From Clostridia bacterium (lineage in GTDB: Bacteria > Bacillota_A > Clostridia > UBA1212): a DNA stretch of 9,260 bases. The notes under the pieces were generated by a model. It ran no database searches, was not told the origin of the DNA, and saw only the letters and a program-made list of their open reading frames with translations. Of the stretch, positions 1 through 6,896 are shown piece by piece. The DNA lies in the NCBI GenBank assembly GCA_017464985.1, contig JAFTXL010000051.1, positions 1-9,260 of the forward strand, in the 5' to 3' direction. The position numbers and the translations under genes are program-made. Each line of letters opens with the position of its first letter. The stretch's first letter is position 1.

Positions 1-267
1 ACCGCATAAACTTTCAAAAAAGAAAGTTCTGCCGAATCTTTTTAACCCTGCCCAAAAAAGAGGCAGATTGAAAAGCAGCATCAAACCTCCCACAGGAAAA
101 ATATTTCCCGTTATATCACACACTGCAGAGGCCAATCCGGAAATTCCGCCCGGCGCAACTTGCATCGGAATAAGAAAAAAATCACACGCGGCAGCTGAAA
201 TAAAGGCTCAGGCAAATACCAAATATACCCGTATTAAATTTTAACGCATACCGTTAAAATTCTTCAT
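1..267 (-). pseudogene. YitT-family (DUF161) membrane protein, 5' part, apparently broken; runs off left edge
   Basis: Minus-strand codons from 207 to 1 encode 69 residues typical of the start of YitT-family membrane proteins: a short helix ending in CDFFLIP, then the family motif APGGISGLAS, then NIFPVGGLMLLFNLPLF and LKRFGRTFF. The family usually has a complete first membrane helix before this point. Here the same frame continues upstream as NLIRVYLVFA but is cut by TGA (208-210) and TAA (241-243). A possible original start, ATG AAG AAT, lies at 267-265 and has no clear ribosome-binding site. Both interruptions are in one frame, so substitutions rather than an indel are likely. A restart at ATG 165-163 would lose helix 1. 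The molecular role of the family is poorly defined. Family assignment is fairly sure; the pseudogene call is moderate because the 3' part lies outside the window. Confidence 0.62.
237..261. repeat. Perfect 10-bp inverted repeat
   Basis: AATTTTAACG (237-246) and CGTTAAAATT (252-261) are exact reverse complements separated by CATAC. The hairpin covers the first codons and the TAA of the broken YitT reading frame. No T-tract suits a terminator on the minus strand. It could be an operator or the scar of an insertion; the function is unknown. Confidence 0.5.
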
Positions 268-376
268 ATTGCATAGTATTGTATTGATGCCTGAAAAGTA
301 TTCAAAATATTCTTTAAAATAAGCAAAAATAACACTCAAAGATGCAAAAAATATGAACTTTCTTCCTATTTAATAT

Positions 377-410
377 ATGCATTGTTTCAATGCATTTCTA
401 CAAAATGTAG
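377..410. repeat. Two adjacent small hairpins in the intergenic stretch
   Basis: ATGCATTG (377-384) pairs with CAATGCAT (388-395) around a TTT loop. Two bases later CTACA (398-402) pairs with TGTAG (406-410) around AAA. They lie in the 210-base stretch between the YitT remnant and the SCP2 terminator, where I see no gene. They might be an upstream regulatory structure or part of a short repeated element together with the motif at 440-454. Confidence 0.35.
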
Positions 411-439
411 TGTACGAAAATTTTATTACGCTCAACATG

Positions 440-454
440 TCAGGGCAAACGCAT
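440..454 (+). repeat. 15-nt intergenic repeat, left copy
   Basis: TCAGGGCAAACGCAT occurs here and again, base for base and in the same orientation, at 8314-8328. Both copies are intergenic and flank the gene cluster. The surrounding bases do not align beyond the 15-mer. It could be the core of a dispersed intergenic repeat or a protein-binding site. Confidence 0.6.
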
Positions 455-469
455 ATTGAAGCATTGAAT

Positions 470-519
470 AAAAAAACAGCTGCGGCAAAGCGATAATATT
501 CTTTCACTTTGCCGCAGCT
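470..519 (-). terminator. Factor-independent terminator of the SCP2-like gene
   Basis: AGCTGCGGCAAAG (478-490) and CTTTGCCGCAGCT (507-519) form a perfect 13-bp stem with a 16-nt loop. On the minus strand the stem is followed by G and seven T (477-470). It sits 34 bases past the stop of the gene at 554-946, as expected for a terminator of that transcript. Confidence 0.88.
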
Positions 520-553
520 ATTTAATTCTCAAATTGAATAACTTCCGATGTTA

Positions 554-946
554 TTACTTATCAGCTTTCTTTGCCGCTGCTTTTTTAGGCGCAGCTTTTG
601 CAGCTGTTTTCTTTGCCGCAGGTTTCTTTACTGTAGCAGCAAGAGTAATAATATCATCCATAAGGCCGTTTATAATAACTTTACCGGCTGCAGCAGCTTT
701 CTCAGCTCCGCATCTGCCGCAGATTACCTTTTCGATTTCAGCAGCAGGGCCAATAATTTCTGCAGTATGCTCATAGTAGTTATACGGCTCACAAGCAAAC
801 ACACCATTCCGGTATGCGATATAGTAAATACCTCCGCAATCCTCGTCAGACATAACAATCTGTATTGCAAAGGGTTTTGTTATAACACTTGTATCAGCCT
901 CTGCAAACTTAGCCTTAATTTTTGAAAATCTCTGTTCAAAAGTCAT
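554..946 (-). CDS. SCP2-like lipid-binding protein with histone-like Lys/Ala tail
   Basis: This 130-residue cytoplasmic protein has no signal peptide. Residues 1-106 resemble a single SCP2 (sterol carrier protein 2) domain, a hydrophobic-pocket fold that binds lipids. The visible signs are an N-terminal helix (MTFEQRFSKIKAKF), strands around GGIYYIAYRNG, a central EPYNYYEHTAEIIG stretch and a late helix with GKVIINGLMDDI. Residues 107-130 form a low-complexity tail with 10 Lys and 10 Ala in 24 residues, built from KKPAAKK/KAAPKK units like histone H1 or bacterial histone-like tails. Two Cys (C76, C79, spacing CGRC) could bind metal or be redox active; this is only a possibility. The start is ATG with AAGGAG ten bases upstream. 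It has its own terminator, and a terminator separates it from the upstream HAD gene, so it is probably a single-gene unit; no clear promoter was found in 947-1037. The ligand is unknown. Confidence 0.8.
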   Translation of the reverse strand: MTFEQRFSKIKAKFAEADTSVITKPFAIQIVMSDEDCGGIYYIAYRNGVFACEPYNYYEHTAEIIGPAAEIEKVICGRCGAEKAAAAGKVIINGLMDDIITLAATVKKPAAKKTAAKAAPKKAAAKKADK

Positions 947-1029
947 TATTTCTGTACTCCTTTTTCATTTACATTGATTGTCGCTTATGTTAATTTTTCT
1001 TCCATAAGTACATCATATGCACAACACAA

Positions 1030-1073
1030 TAAATAAAAGCGTTTTTTAAAGACATATTGTATTAAAAAACGCT
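1030..1073 (-). terminator. Terminator at the end of the glycan operon
   Basis: AGCGTTTTTTAA (1038-1049) and TTAAAAAACGCT (1062-1073) form a perfect 12-bp stem with a 12-nt loop. On the minus strand it is followed by TTTTATTTATT. It lies 41 bases past the stop of the HAD gene and marks the probable end of the five-gene minus-strand transcript. The lower stem is AT-rich, so termination may be incomplete. Confidence 0.78.
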
Positions 1074-1114
1074 CGTATATACTATATATAAGCAAAATTC
1101 GTTTGTCAAGCATA

Positions 1115-1960
1115 TCATTTTGTACTTGAAGCCTTTTGACGGTTATTCTCCAAATGCAGCGTATCCTCGATAGACATCTTACGTATTATGTTCTTCACTG
1201 TTATATCAATTCCTGAATTTTCACGGTAATCTGCAGGATACGTAAAGTCAACTCTGTTCTTTATCAACAGCTCATCAACTTTTTCTTTATCTCCCTCCTG
1301 GTACACAGCAATAGAAGTACCGCCGTACGCCTTAACCATTTTCATGCAAGGAACATCAGAAAGTCCGTCACCTATATAAATCATATTTGAAAAGCGTACA
1401 CGCTTATTGTCGTCAGGCATTGACCGGTTTAAATCAACGTCATTTGATATATCGAGAATACCTTTATTTATACGGTATACAAACTGCGTTTTATTCGTAT
1501 AGTTTACCGCAGCTTTAGGCCATACAGCATTATTATTTTCACCGTAATAAAATTCGCTTGCGAATATCTCTTTAAATTCTCCGCTTATCTGTGAACCCTG
1601 TATAATCTCCTTCAACCCCGATGAGATTACATAATGTTCAACAATAGCATTTTGTCTTCTGCCGTATTCATTTATACGTTCAAACCACTCATGTACACCC
1701 GGAAAAAGCTCTACTTTATTTCCCATTGAAACAAGAGTTTCACGGCTGAGTTCAATGCCCTTTTCTCTTGCGCGCATAATCATTACATACATGTATGCTA
1801 AAATTCCGTCCATATGCTCTTTATGAGCAAGACCGTTTGCCTCACGCCAAAATTCATTTGCCTCCATGCCGAGGCTCGGAATAAACTGGTATTCCTGCAT
1901 ATCACGTGTACACAAAGTTTTGTCGAAGTCATACATAATAGCAATTATAGGCAGTGACAC
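1115..1960 (-). CDS. HAD-superfamily phosphatase
   Basis: This 281-residue soluble protein shows the HAD hydrolase motifs in order. Motif I is DFDKT at 11-15, with D11 the expected nucleophile and D13 the acid/base. A helical cap (about 20-100) follows. Motif II is VISSG around 111-115, K157 is a candidate motif III lysine, and motif IV is GDGLSD at 197-202 with D198 and D202 for Mg2+. The motif spacing and the C1-type helical cap resemble phosphoserine-phosphatase-like HAD enzymes, so Mg2+-dependent phosphomonoester hydrolysis is the likely reaction. The substrate cannot be read from sequence; a sugar phosphate or other glycan precursor is a guess from context. The start is GTG, two bases after the stop of the upstream GT-C/GtrA gene. 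Its ribosome-binding site (GGAGGAG) lies inside the last codons of that gene, which suggests translational coupling. It is the last gene of the operon. Confidence 0.85.
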   Translation of the reverse strand: MSLPIIAIMYDFDKTLCTRDMQEYQFIPSLGMEANEFWREANGLAHKEHMDGILAYMYVMIMRAREKGIELSRETLVSMGNKVELFPGVHEWFERINEYGRRQNAIVEHYVISSGLKEIIQGSQISGEFKEIFASEFYYGENNNAVWPKAAVNYTNKTQFVYRINKGILDISNDVDLNRSMPDDNKRVRFSNMIYIGDGLSDVPCMKMVKAYGGTSIAVYQEGDKEKVDELLIKNRVDFTYPADYRENSGIDITVKNIIRKMSIEDTLHLENNRQKASSTK

Positions 1961-1962
1961 TT

Positions 1963-3894
1963 TTACTCCTCCTTGCTGCCGCTTTGCGGCAATGCATTAT
2001 TCTTTTTTTTTCCTTTTTCATTATATGTCCAAAATTTATTTAATATAAAATTTAAAGGTACTGTTATAAGCAAATTTATTATAGGAGCGATCATTCCGGA
2101 AACAGAAATCCATTCCACCTGAACGACAAGAAGCAGTTCGCTTAAAAGAAACGTTGAACCGTATGCAATGTACGACCGTATAAGAATCTTTCCTTTTGAC
2201 CGTTTTTTATCGTCATCTGCTTTAAACACAAACGTACTGTTTAAAAAGTATGCGTGCAGAACACTTATAATGAATCCGGCGGCATTTCCTACTATATACA
2301 AATCAGAATTTATAAAATAGAAAATATAGTAAACAATAAGCGAAACAAGTGTGTTGCTGACGCCTACTATTCCGAATTTCACAAACTGTCTGAATCCGTT
2401 GTACTTATCGTCTTTCGGAAGCCAATAGCACAGAAACATAAGCCCTGCAAAAACCGCCACTGCAAGCACAGCGAAAATCGTATTTTTTAAAGTACCCCTT
2501 TGAATTATAAAACTTATGTCTATAAGACCAAATATCTTGAGATTGTTCTTAGGAATACCGCCCGGAAGAACAAATAAACTTCCGAAAACAATAATCGCAA
2601 GAGATACGGCAAAAAATGCGACGGTTACTTCTTTCTTTATATTAAAAAGCCCGTAAAAAAATGCGGCCATGTCTTTTATAGCTGATACAATCAGCATAAT
2701 AGAAAGAATCAAAATACAATAACTTGATATCTTCGTGCCCACAAATCTCGTCCATTGACCTGTGACAGGGTTCACACACGCCGGTCCGGATACAATAACC
2801 GTAAGTAAAAACAAGTACACATAGTTCATCTTGCTGTGAACACGCTCACTGTCAAGGAACATTATAACAGGAATCAAAAACAGTATCAGAAGATATGTTG
2901 CACAAGTCTCCTGGAAGCCGTATATAACCGCAACGCAAAGAGCTGCCGTTTTCCAGCGACTTTTACTGAATAAAGCCGAGGCACAGCAGGAGAAAGCCAT
3001 AACAAATCTGAACATCTCGCCGACTGATATAATTGTTTCTTTTGACATATTCGTCAAAGAAAGCGGCAAAACGAGCATTTTCGCAAAATTAAGCTGAACG
3101 CCTGTGCTGAGCTGCCTGTTATCATTCACTCCGTATGCTGTTAAATTTACCAAAAGCGCTTTTATTCCTTCAAATCCGCCATAATAGCGAAACATCGGAA
3201 CAACAAACAGCACAGTGCAGTACACAAGCGCACGGATGAGATCTTTATATCTTTTATCTTTCAAAAGGAACACGGCAAAAACTATAGGATAAATTTTTAT
3301 CGCAGAGGCAATGGCCAAAGATATAAGTCCTATCTCACGCAGAACTTTATTTTTCGAATCGTACGTAAGAAAAAATACCAATGACAGTATAAATGCCACA
3401 AGAATACTGTTTGCGCGTTCAAACTGAAATATCATCGGCCCGGAGAAAACAGCTCCGACCGTAAACAGGATACGTTCCGCCTTTGAACCTTTTTTATAAT
3501 AAACCAACACAAAAAACAAAAGTATTGAAGTTATTATCACATATATAATATAAGGTATCATATACTGCTGCATTTTAAGGACATCGTTGTCAAAATATGC
3601 AGTAGGTTCATCTTCCAAAAATCTGTTTATATATCTTTGTGGAACAAATGAAAGCAGAAACTTGTACATACAGTTTGACAGAGGAGGATATAACACTCCG
3701 CACGCATACGGATCCTCAGCATTCTGAAGCATGCTGTTAAAGAAATCCATAAACATTTCGCCCTCATCAGCAAACAGAAGCGCCTTAGAGCTTTCTCCGC
3801 CTGTTATAAACAGCACAATAAAGAAAATAAGAATATTTGAAAACAGAAATGCATAAAAGAAATGCTTATAATACACTTTTTTTTCACTTTCCAT
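1963..3894 (-). CDS. GT-C glycosyltransferase (GT87/DUF2029-like) fused to C-terminal GtrA domain
   Basis: This 643-residue polytopic membrane protein has two parts. Residues 1 to about 430 form a GT-C-fold module: a membrane helix, then an extracytoplasmic loop with FMDFFNS (candidate catalytic Asp at D50), NAEDPY (61-63) and YPPL (69-72), then FERAN, a KIYPI helix end and IYGFQ. DPY...YPPL is typical of GT87/DUF2029 enzymes, which use polyprenyl-phosphate sugars outside the membrane. After two more helices, residues 504 to about 625 are a full GtrA domain of four helices (FVKFGIVGVSN at the start, NFILNKFWTY at the end), the family thought to move polyprenyl-phosphate-linked sugars across the membrane. 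I chose ATG at 3894 because AGGAGG precedes it by nine bases; the frame also opens 12 codons earlier, inside the upstream gene. Start and upstream stop overlap as TAATG. It is a paralog of the gene upstream. The sugar is unknown. Confidence 0.85.
   Translation of the reverse strand: MESEKKVYYKHFFYAFLFSNILIFFIVLFITGGESSKALLFADEGEMFMDFFNSMLQNAEDPYACGVLYPPLSNCMYKFLLSFVPQRYINRFLEDEPTAYFDNDVLKMQQYMIPYIIYVIITSILLFFVLVYYKKGSKAERILFTVGAVFSGPMIFQFERANSILVAFILSLVFFLTYDSKNKVLREIGLISLAIASAIKIYPIVFAVFLLKDKRYKDLIRALVYCTVLFVVPMFRYYGGFEGIKALLVNLTAYGVNDNRQLSTGVQLNFAKMLVLPLSLTNMSKETIISVGEMFRFVMAFSCCASALFSKSRWKTAALCVAVIYGFQETCATYLLILFLIPVIMFLDSERVHSKMNYVYLFLLTVIVSGPACVNPVTGQWTRFVGTKISSYCILILSIMLIVSAIKDMAAFFYGLFNIKKEVTVAFFAVSLAIIVFGSLFVLPGGIPKNNLKIFGLIDISFIIQRGTLKNTIFAVLAVAVFAGLMFLCYWLPKDDKYNGFRQFVKFGIVGVSNTLVSLIVYYIFYFINSDLYIVGNAAGFIISVLHAYFLNSTFVFKADDDKKRSKGKILIRSYIAYGSTFLLSELLLVVQVEWISVSGMIAPIINLLITVPLNFILNKFWTYNEKGKKKNNALPQSGSKEE
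1977..1991 (-). promoter_or_regulatory. Hairpin just upstream of the HAD ribosome-binding site
   Basis: TGCCGC (1977-1982) and GCGGCA (1986-1991) form a perfect 6-bp stem with a 3-nt loop inside the last codons of the GT-C/GtrA gene. In the mRNA it ends four bases before AGGAGGAG, the ribosome-binding site of the HAD gene. It may tune translation of HAD by coupling; this is inference. Confidence 0.35.
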
Positions 3895-5234
3895 TATGCC
3901 GCACCTCCTTGCGGAAGAGCTTTTTTGCATGCCTTTGCAGCTTTTCTATCAGCAAATAATTTGCGGATTTTCGGTATAATATATACCAATGTTTCAAGGC
4001 ACGCCAATCCGACCATTCCCAATACAGCCAAACTTGATATCTTGGTAGGCATGTATCTTGACCATCCGACCGTATTCGGGTCAGGCATTACAATAGGCGC
4101 AATCGACATTATCATAAGGAACAGATATACATACGTCAGCAGATTGTTCTTCTTTTCAGAATCAAGAAGCATCATCACGGGAATCAGGAAAAATATAAGC
4201 AAGTAGGTGGAACACGTTCCCTGAAATCCGTATATAATCGCAGCGCACATCATAGCTGATTTCCAGTTATCTTTTATAAAAAATGCGCAGAAAACACATG
4301 CGCCGGTAAGCGCAAATCTGCATAAAGTCGCAAGAGTATCCGCGCCGGGCAATGAAATACGAAGCACGCCCGTTATATAATAAAAAAGCTGATTAAAGTT
4401 AAGCTGACCGTTTATATTTGCCGCAGTAGCGGTTCTTCCTCCTACTCGCGAAATACTCCCGAGCATCAACTTTATACTGTTTATACCGTCATAAAATATA
4501 AAAAACGGAAGCACGGTAAATATTACACAATAAACTCCTGCCCGAAAAAGCTCTTTATACTGCTTATTTCGGAAAAGAAGCACGCCGAGAGCAATCGGGT
4601 ACAGCTTGTATGCCACGGCAATTGCCAAAAAAATTAAAGCCAGCTCCCGAAGCACTTTTTTTTCAGAATCATAAAAAGAGACAAAAAGCAATGAAAAGAT
4701 CAGCGATATAATTATGTTATTACCTCTTTCCAGCATAAACAGGAACGGCGTCGATAAAAATGACACAGCGGCAAACATTAATTTTTCCCTTGCTCTGCCT
4801 TTTTTACACAGAAATACGGTAATCAAAAAGGCAGTAATCATAATCATAGAGAAAATGATAAACTGAAAAACAAATCCCTGATAATACTTTAACTGCTGAG
4901 GCTGCGCCGTCTTTGTAGGATCAGAAACAACGTAGTTATACACATTTTCAGGAATAATAGTCAGAAACAGCTTATAAGTAATCGTCGCAAGCGGCGGATA
5001 CATTACGTAATTCTCATACGGGTCAACAGCGTTGTATATTACGCTGTTATAGTGGTCCATAAAAGAATCGCCTCTGTCCTTGAAGAATACAGACTTAAAG
5101 CTGGCGCCTCCTGTCATTTTACCCAGGATTAAAAACACCAAAATGAAACAAGCCATTGCTATATAGAAAAACGACTTGTAATACACTTTATATTCTCTTG
5201 TTCTTAAATCGCGAAACTTTTGCGCAATATTCAA
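3894..5234 (-). CDS. GT-C glycosyltransferase, GT87/DUF2029-like (unfused paralog)
   Basis: This 446-residue protein has about ten membrane segments. It has the GT-C signature in the first outer loop: FMDHYNS (candidate catalytic D60), NAVDPY (71-73) and YPPL (79-82). It shares many blocks with the downstream gene product, including YDSEKKVLREL, LAIAVAYKLYPI, QLNF, IYGFQGTC (334-341), TYLLI, LIPVMMLLDSE and TKISS. The two are therefore an adjacent duplicated pair; this one lacks GtrA and ends in a basic tail (KAAKACKKALPQGGAA). The likely reaction is transfer of a sugar from a polyprenyl-phosphate carrier to an acceptor on the outer face of the membrane. The start is TTG at 5234 with only a weak GAGTGA upstream. 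An in-frame TGA three codons earlier excludes a longer start. A nearby ATG (5241-5239) is out of frame across a six-T run. The gap to the upstream SGNH gene is 68 bases. Confidence 0.83.
   Translation of the reverse strand: MNIAQKFRDLRTREYKVYYKSFFYIAMACFILVFLILGKMTGGASFKSVFFKDRGDSFMDHYNSVIYNAVDPYENYVMYPPLATITYKLFLTIIPENVYNYVVSDPTKTAQPQQLKYYQGFVFQFIIFSMIMITAFLITVFLCKKGRAREKLMFAAVSFLSTPFLFMLERGNNIIISLIFSLLFVSFYDSEKKVLRELALIFLAIAVAYKLYPIALGVLLFRNKQYKELFRAGVYCVIFTVLPFFIFYDGINSIKLMLGSISRVGGRTATAANINGQLNFNQLFYYITGVLRISLPGADTLATLCRFALTGACVFCAFFIKDNWKSAMMCAAIIYGFQGTCSTYLLIFFLIPVMMLLDSEKKNNLLTYVYLFLMIMSIAPIVMPDPNTVGWSRYMPTKISSLAVLGMVGLACLETLVYIIPKIRKLFADRKAAKACKKALPQGGAA
3899..3914 (-). promoter_or_regulatory. 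Ribosome-binding site displayed in a hairpin loop
   Basis: In the mRNA, CCGCA and TGCGG form a 5-bp stem that encloses exactly AGGAGG, the Shine-Dalgarno sequence of the GT-C/GtrA gene. The hairpin lies in the last codons of the upstream GT-C gene, four bases before the overlapping TAATG. Ribosomes finishing the first gene would melt it, consistent with coupled translation. Confidence 0.4.
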
Positions 5235-5302
5235 AAAACATCACTCTAATCTTCAAGACATAATTTCTGACTTATGTATGATAGCAGATAACAAAACGAT
5301 AT

Positions 5303-5319
5303 TCAAGCAATATGCTTGA
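5303..5319 (-). promoter_or_regulatory. Hairpin over the SGNH stop codon
   Basis: TCAAGCA (5303-5309) and TGCTTGA (5313-5319) form a perfect 7-bp stem with a 3-nt loop that includes the SGNH stop codon. The mRNA continues as ATATCGTTTTGTTATC, too poor in T for a convincing terminator. It may be a weak attenuator or an mRNA-stabilising 3' hairpin between the acylation pair and the glycosyltransferase pair. Confidence 0.35.
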
Positions 5320-6742
5320 CTGAACCGGAATTTCCCTGAGTTAAAACGGCGTAGTCATACCATTCTTCGCATTCAGAATCATACGCCAAAAAGACAATCG
5401 CTTTATCGCTTTCAAAAGAATTATCAGCAGAACCTGAAACAGTTATATTTCCTCCGTCAAATATAACTTTTCCATTTTCCGAGCAGCTGGTATATTCCGC
5501 TTCGTTTTCATTTACATCGTAATTTTCCGCAGAATACACTCCGTCAACGCATTTAAGCTTCCACACACCCTGCGCTGAATCATTAAACTCCTCCACATTG
5601 ATACCCATTTGCGCAAGCTGCGTCATAACCGATTCAGACACCGCCTCATCAGTATTCTTTACAACAACAAGTTCCAAGTTATAACGTTTTATCTCATTAA
5701 AATAGTCGCCTGTTTTTGTTATCAACTTAAAATACTCCTGACGGGCATTCAGCGCATTTATATTCCAGCTTGAATAACGCGCGTCTCCGCGTCTGTCGGC
5801 TATGTCATAATTAGATTTAAGGTATTCTCCCAAATACTGTGTAATCTTTCTTGAACCGTTTGTGTTGAGATGGTCGTTATCTGTCCAATAATCCTCGTCC
5901 ACTAGTTTCAATTCCTCATCCATCAGATTGAAATTGATAAATTCGATACCGTAGCTCTCTGCAATTTCAGCAACAGAATTATAATACGGCTGCTCTTCTG
6001 TTCTTTTTCCGGTCGGTGACGCAGTGAGGACAAGAGGCAGATTATTTTCCTTGCATAGTTCAATAATTTTTATCAAGTATTTTTCCTGCTTTTCATAAAT
6101 TTCTCCGCATTCTTCTATTTCCGAAACATCTACAAGTCCCACATCGCCGCTTCCATATCTATATGACGAACCCTTGTCATTGATTAGTCCCTCCGATGAC
6201 GGAAAATGCTCAAAATCATTTTCGCTCAGCGATGCATATCTTTGATGATAAAGAGGCAGACCTAATAAAAGGTCGTCCCACCTGTCAAAATATGCAGAAA
6301 CGCAAATCGCCTCTAATTTATTAATAGAAAATTTCATACCGGAAACGTTCGTCACCTGACGCGGATAATCAGAATGTTCTCTTGCAACGGCCGCTGCGTA
6401 AGTATCAAGAACAACTACAGTCGGGCTCTGCGTTTTTAAAGCCTCTTTCAAAGAAAAATACGAATTCCAAAAAGGCTGTACACTTCCCCACAACGCATAC
6501 CCGGACATGCCGAAATTTTCCCACAGCAAAGCAGTATCAAAATTCATTCCGCTGTGACTGCTTCCGAGCAACAGTACATCAATAGTATTTTCTTCCTGCT
6601 CATATAAATTCTGCATAGTTGTAATGCCGTCTGTTCTCTTAGGTATGAGAACTCTGTTCATCCACCACAAGCATCCCGCCAGAACACAAACAAACAGCAA
6701 AAGACTTATACTACGTTTTATGCATATATTGTATTTTTTCAT
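5303..6742 (-). CDS. SGNH-fold, DltD/AlgX-like partner of the MBOAT acyltransferase
   Basis: This 479-residue protein is anchored by one N-terminal helix (about 11-28), with the rest outside the cell. SGNH hydrolase signs are LLLGSSHSGMNFDT (block I, 56-70, candidate nucleophile S62), a conserved-looking WGSVQP (85-90) and the C-terminal catalytic pair in DNDHLN (D288, H291). Residues from about 355 to the end form an extra beta-rich domain (LELVVVKNTDEA, then ITVSGSADNSF and IVFLAYDSE). It resembles the ILEI/FAM3-like domain I associate with such proteins in Clostridia; that match is tentative. Position directly after an MBOAT gene is the usual arrangement in O-acetylation and D-alanylation systems, where MBOAT passes the acyl group through the membrane and the SGNH partner places it on the glycan. 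The start is ATG, with GGAGGAG seven bases upstream, ten bases past the frame-corrected MBOAT stop. The acceptor is unknown. Confidence 0.82.
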   Translation of the reverse strand: MKKYNICIKRSISLLLFVCVLAGCLWWMNRVLIPKRTDGITTMQNLYEQEENTIDVLLLGSSHSGMNFDTALLWENFGMSGYALWGSVQPFWNSYFSLKEALKTQSPTVVVLDTYAAAVAREHSDYPRQVTNVSGMKFSINKLEAICVSAYFDRWDDLLLGLPLYHQRYASLSENDFEHFPSSEGLINDKGSSYRYGSGDVGLVDVSEIEECGEIYEKQEKYLIKIIELCKENNLPLVLTASPTGKRTEEQPYYNSVAEIAESYGIEFINFNLMDEELKLVDEDYWTDNDHLNTNGSRKITQYLGEYLKSNYDIADRRGDARYSSWNINALNARQEYFKLITKTGDYFNEIKRYNLELVVVKNTDEAVSESVMTQLAQMGINVEEFNDSAQGVWKLKCVDGVYSAENYDVNENEAEYTSCSENGKVIFDGGNITVSGSADNSFESDKAIVFLAYDSECEEWYDYAVLTQGNSGSVKHIA

Positions 6743-6752
6743 TTACTCCTCC

Positions 6753-6896
6753 TCAGAACCCTGCGTATATAAATGCGCTTTCGGAAAATTCAGCTCCGTA
6801 AATACCGAATACAACAATTGCAAGAATCAGGAGAAGACATGCCGCATATCTGAACACTGTGTTCTGCCTTAAAATATCTTCACAAGTTTTTCCTTT
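6753..6896 (-). pseudogene. Out-of-frame C-terminal segment of the MBOAT gene
   Basis: This stretch is open in the -1 frame relative to the main MBOAT frame. It encodes 47 residues containing CEDILRQNTVFRYAA, a hydrophobic helix (CLLLILAIVVF) and the ending FGIYGAEFSESAFIYAGF. From knowledge of the family, clostridial MBOAT proteins commonly end with a helix followed by FGxYGxxxxxxxFIYFQF, so this is the missing end of the protein at 6869-8230. It has no start codon or ribosome-binding site of its own. Its TGA (6755-6753) lies directly before the GGAGGAG of the SGNH gene, the expected place for the MBOAT stop. Adding one A in the A4 run (6897-6894) or the A5 run (6891-6887) would join the two parts into about 492 residues. 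Confidence 0.78.

Noticed and set aside
208..210. TGA read as an amino acid in the YitT frame
   Set aside because: TGA ends the HAD and SGNH genes at sensible places and TGG is used for Trp, and a TAA also interrupts the YitT frame, so recoding is unlikely.
2..244. Open plus-strand frame at the left edge (about 80 codons)
   Set aside because: Its translation is Lys/Pro-rich without a recognisable fold, whereas the opposite strand encodes clear YitT-family motifs.
548..925. Plus-strand reading frames opposite the SCP2-like gene
   Set aside because: They are mirror frames of the Ala/Lys-rich tail and SCP2 domain, rich in Cys and Phe, with no ribosome-binding site; the minus-strand gene has a clear one and its own terminator.
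5258..5277. ACATAA...TTATGT inverted repeat and possible internal promoter before the first GT-C gene
   Set aside because: The arms are only 6 bp with an 8-nt gap in AT-rich DNA, and no good -35/-10 pair is present; too weak to call.
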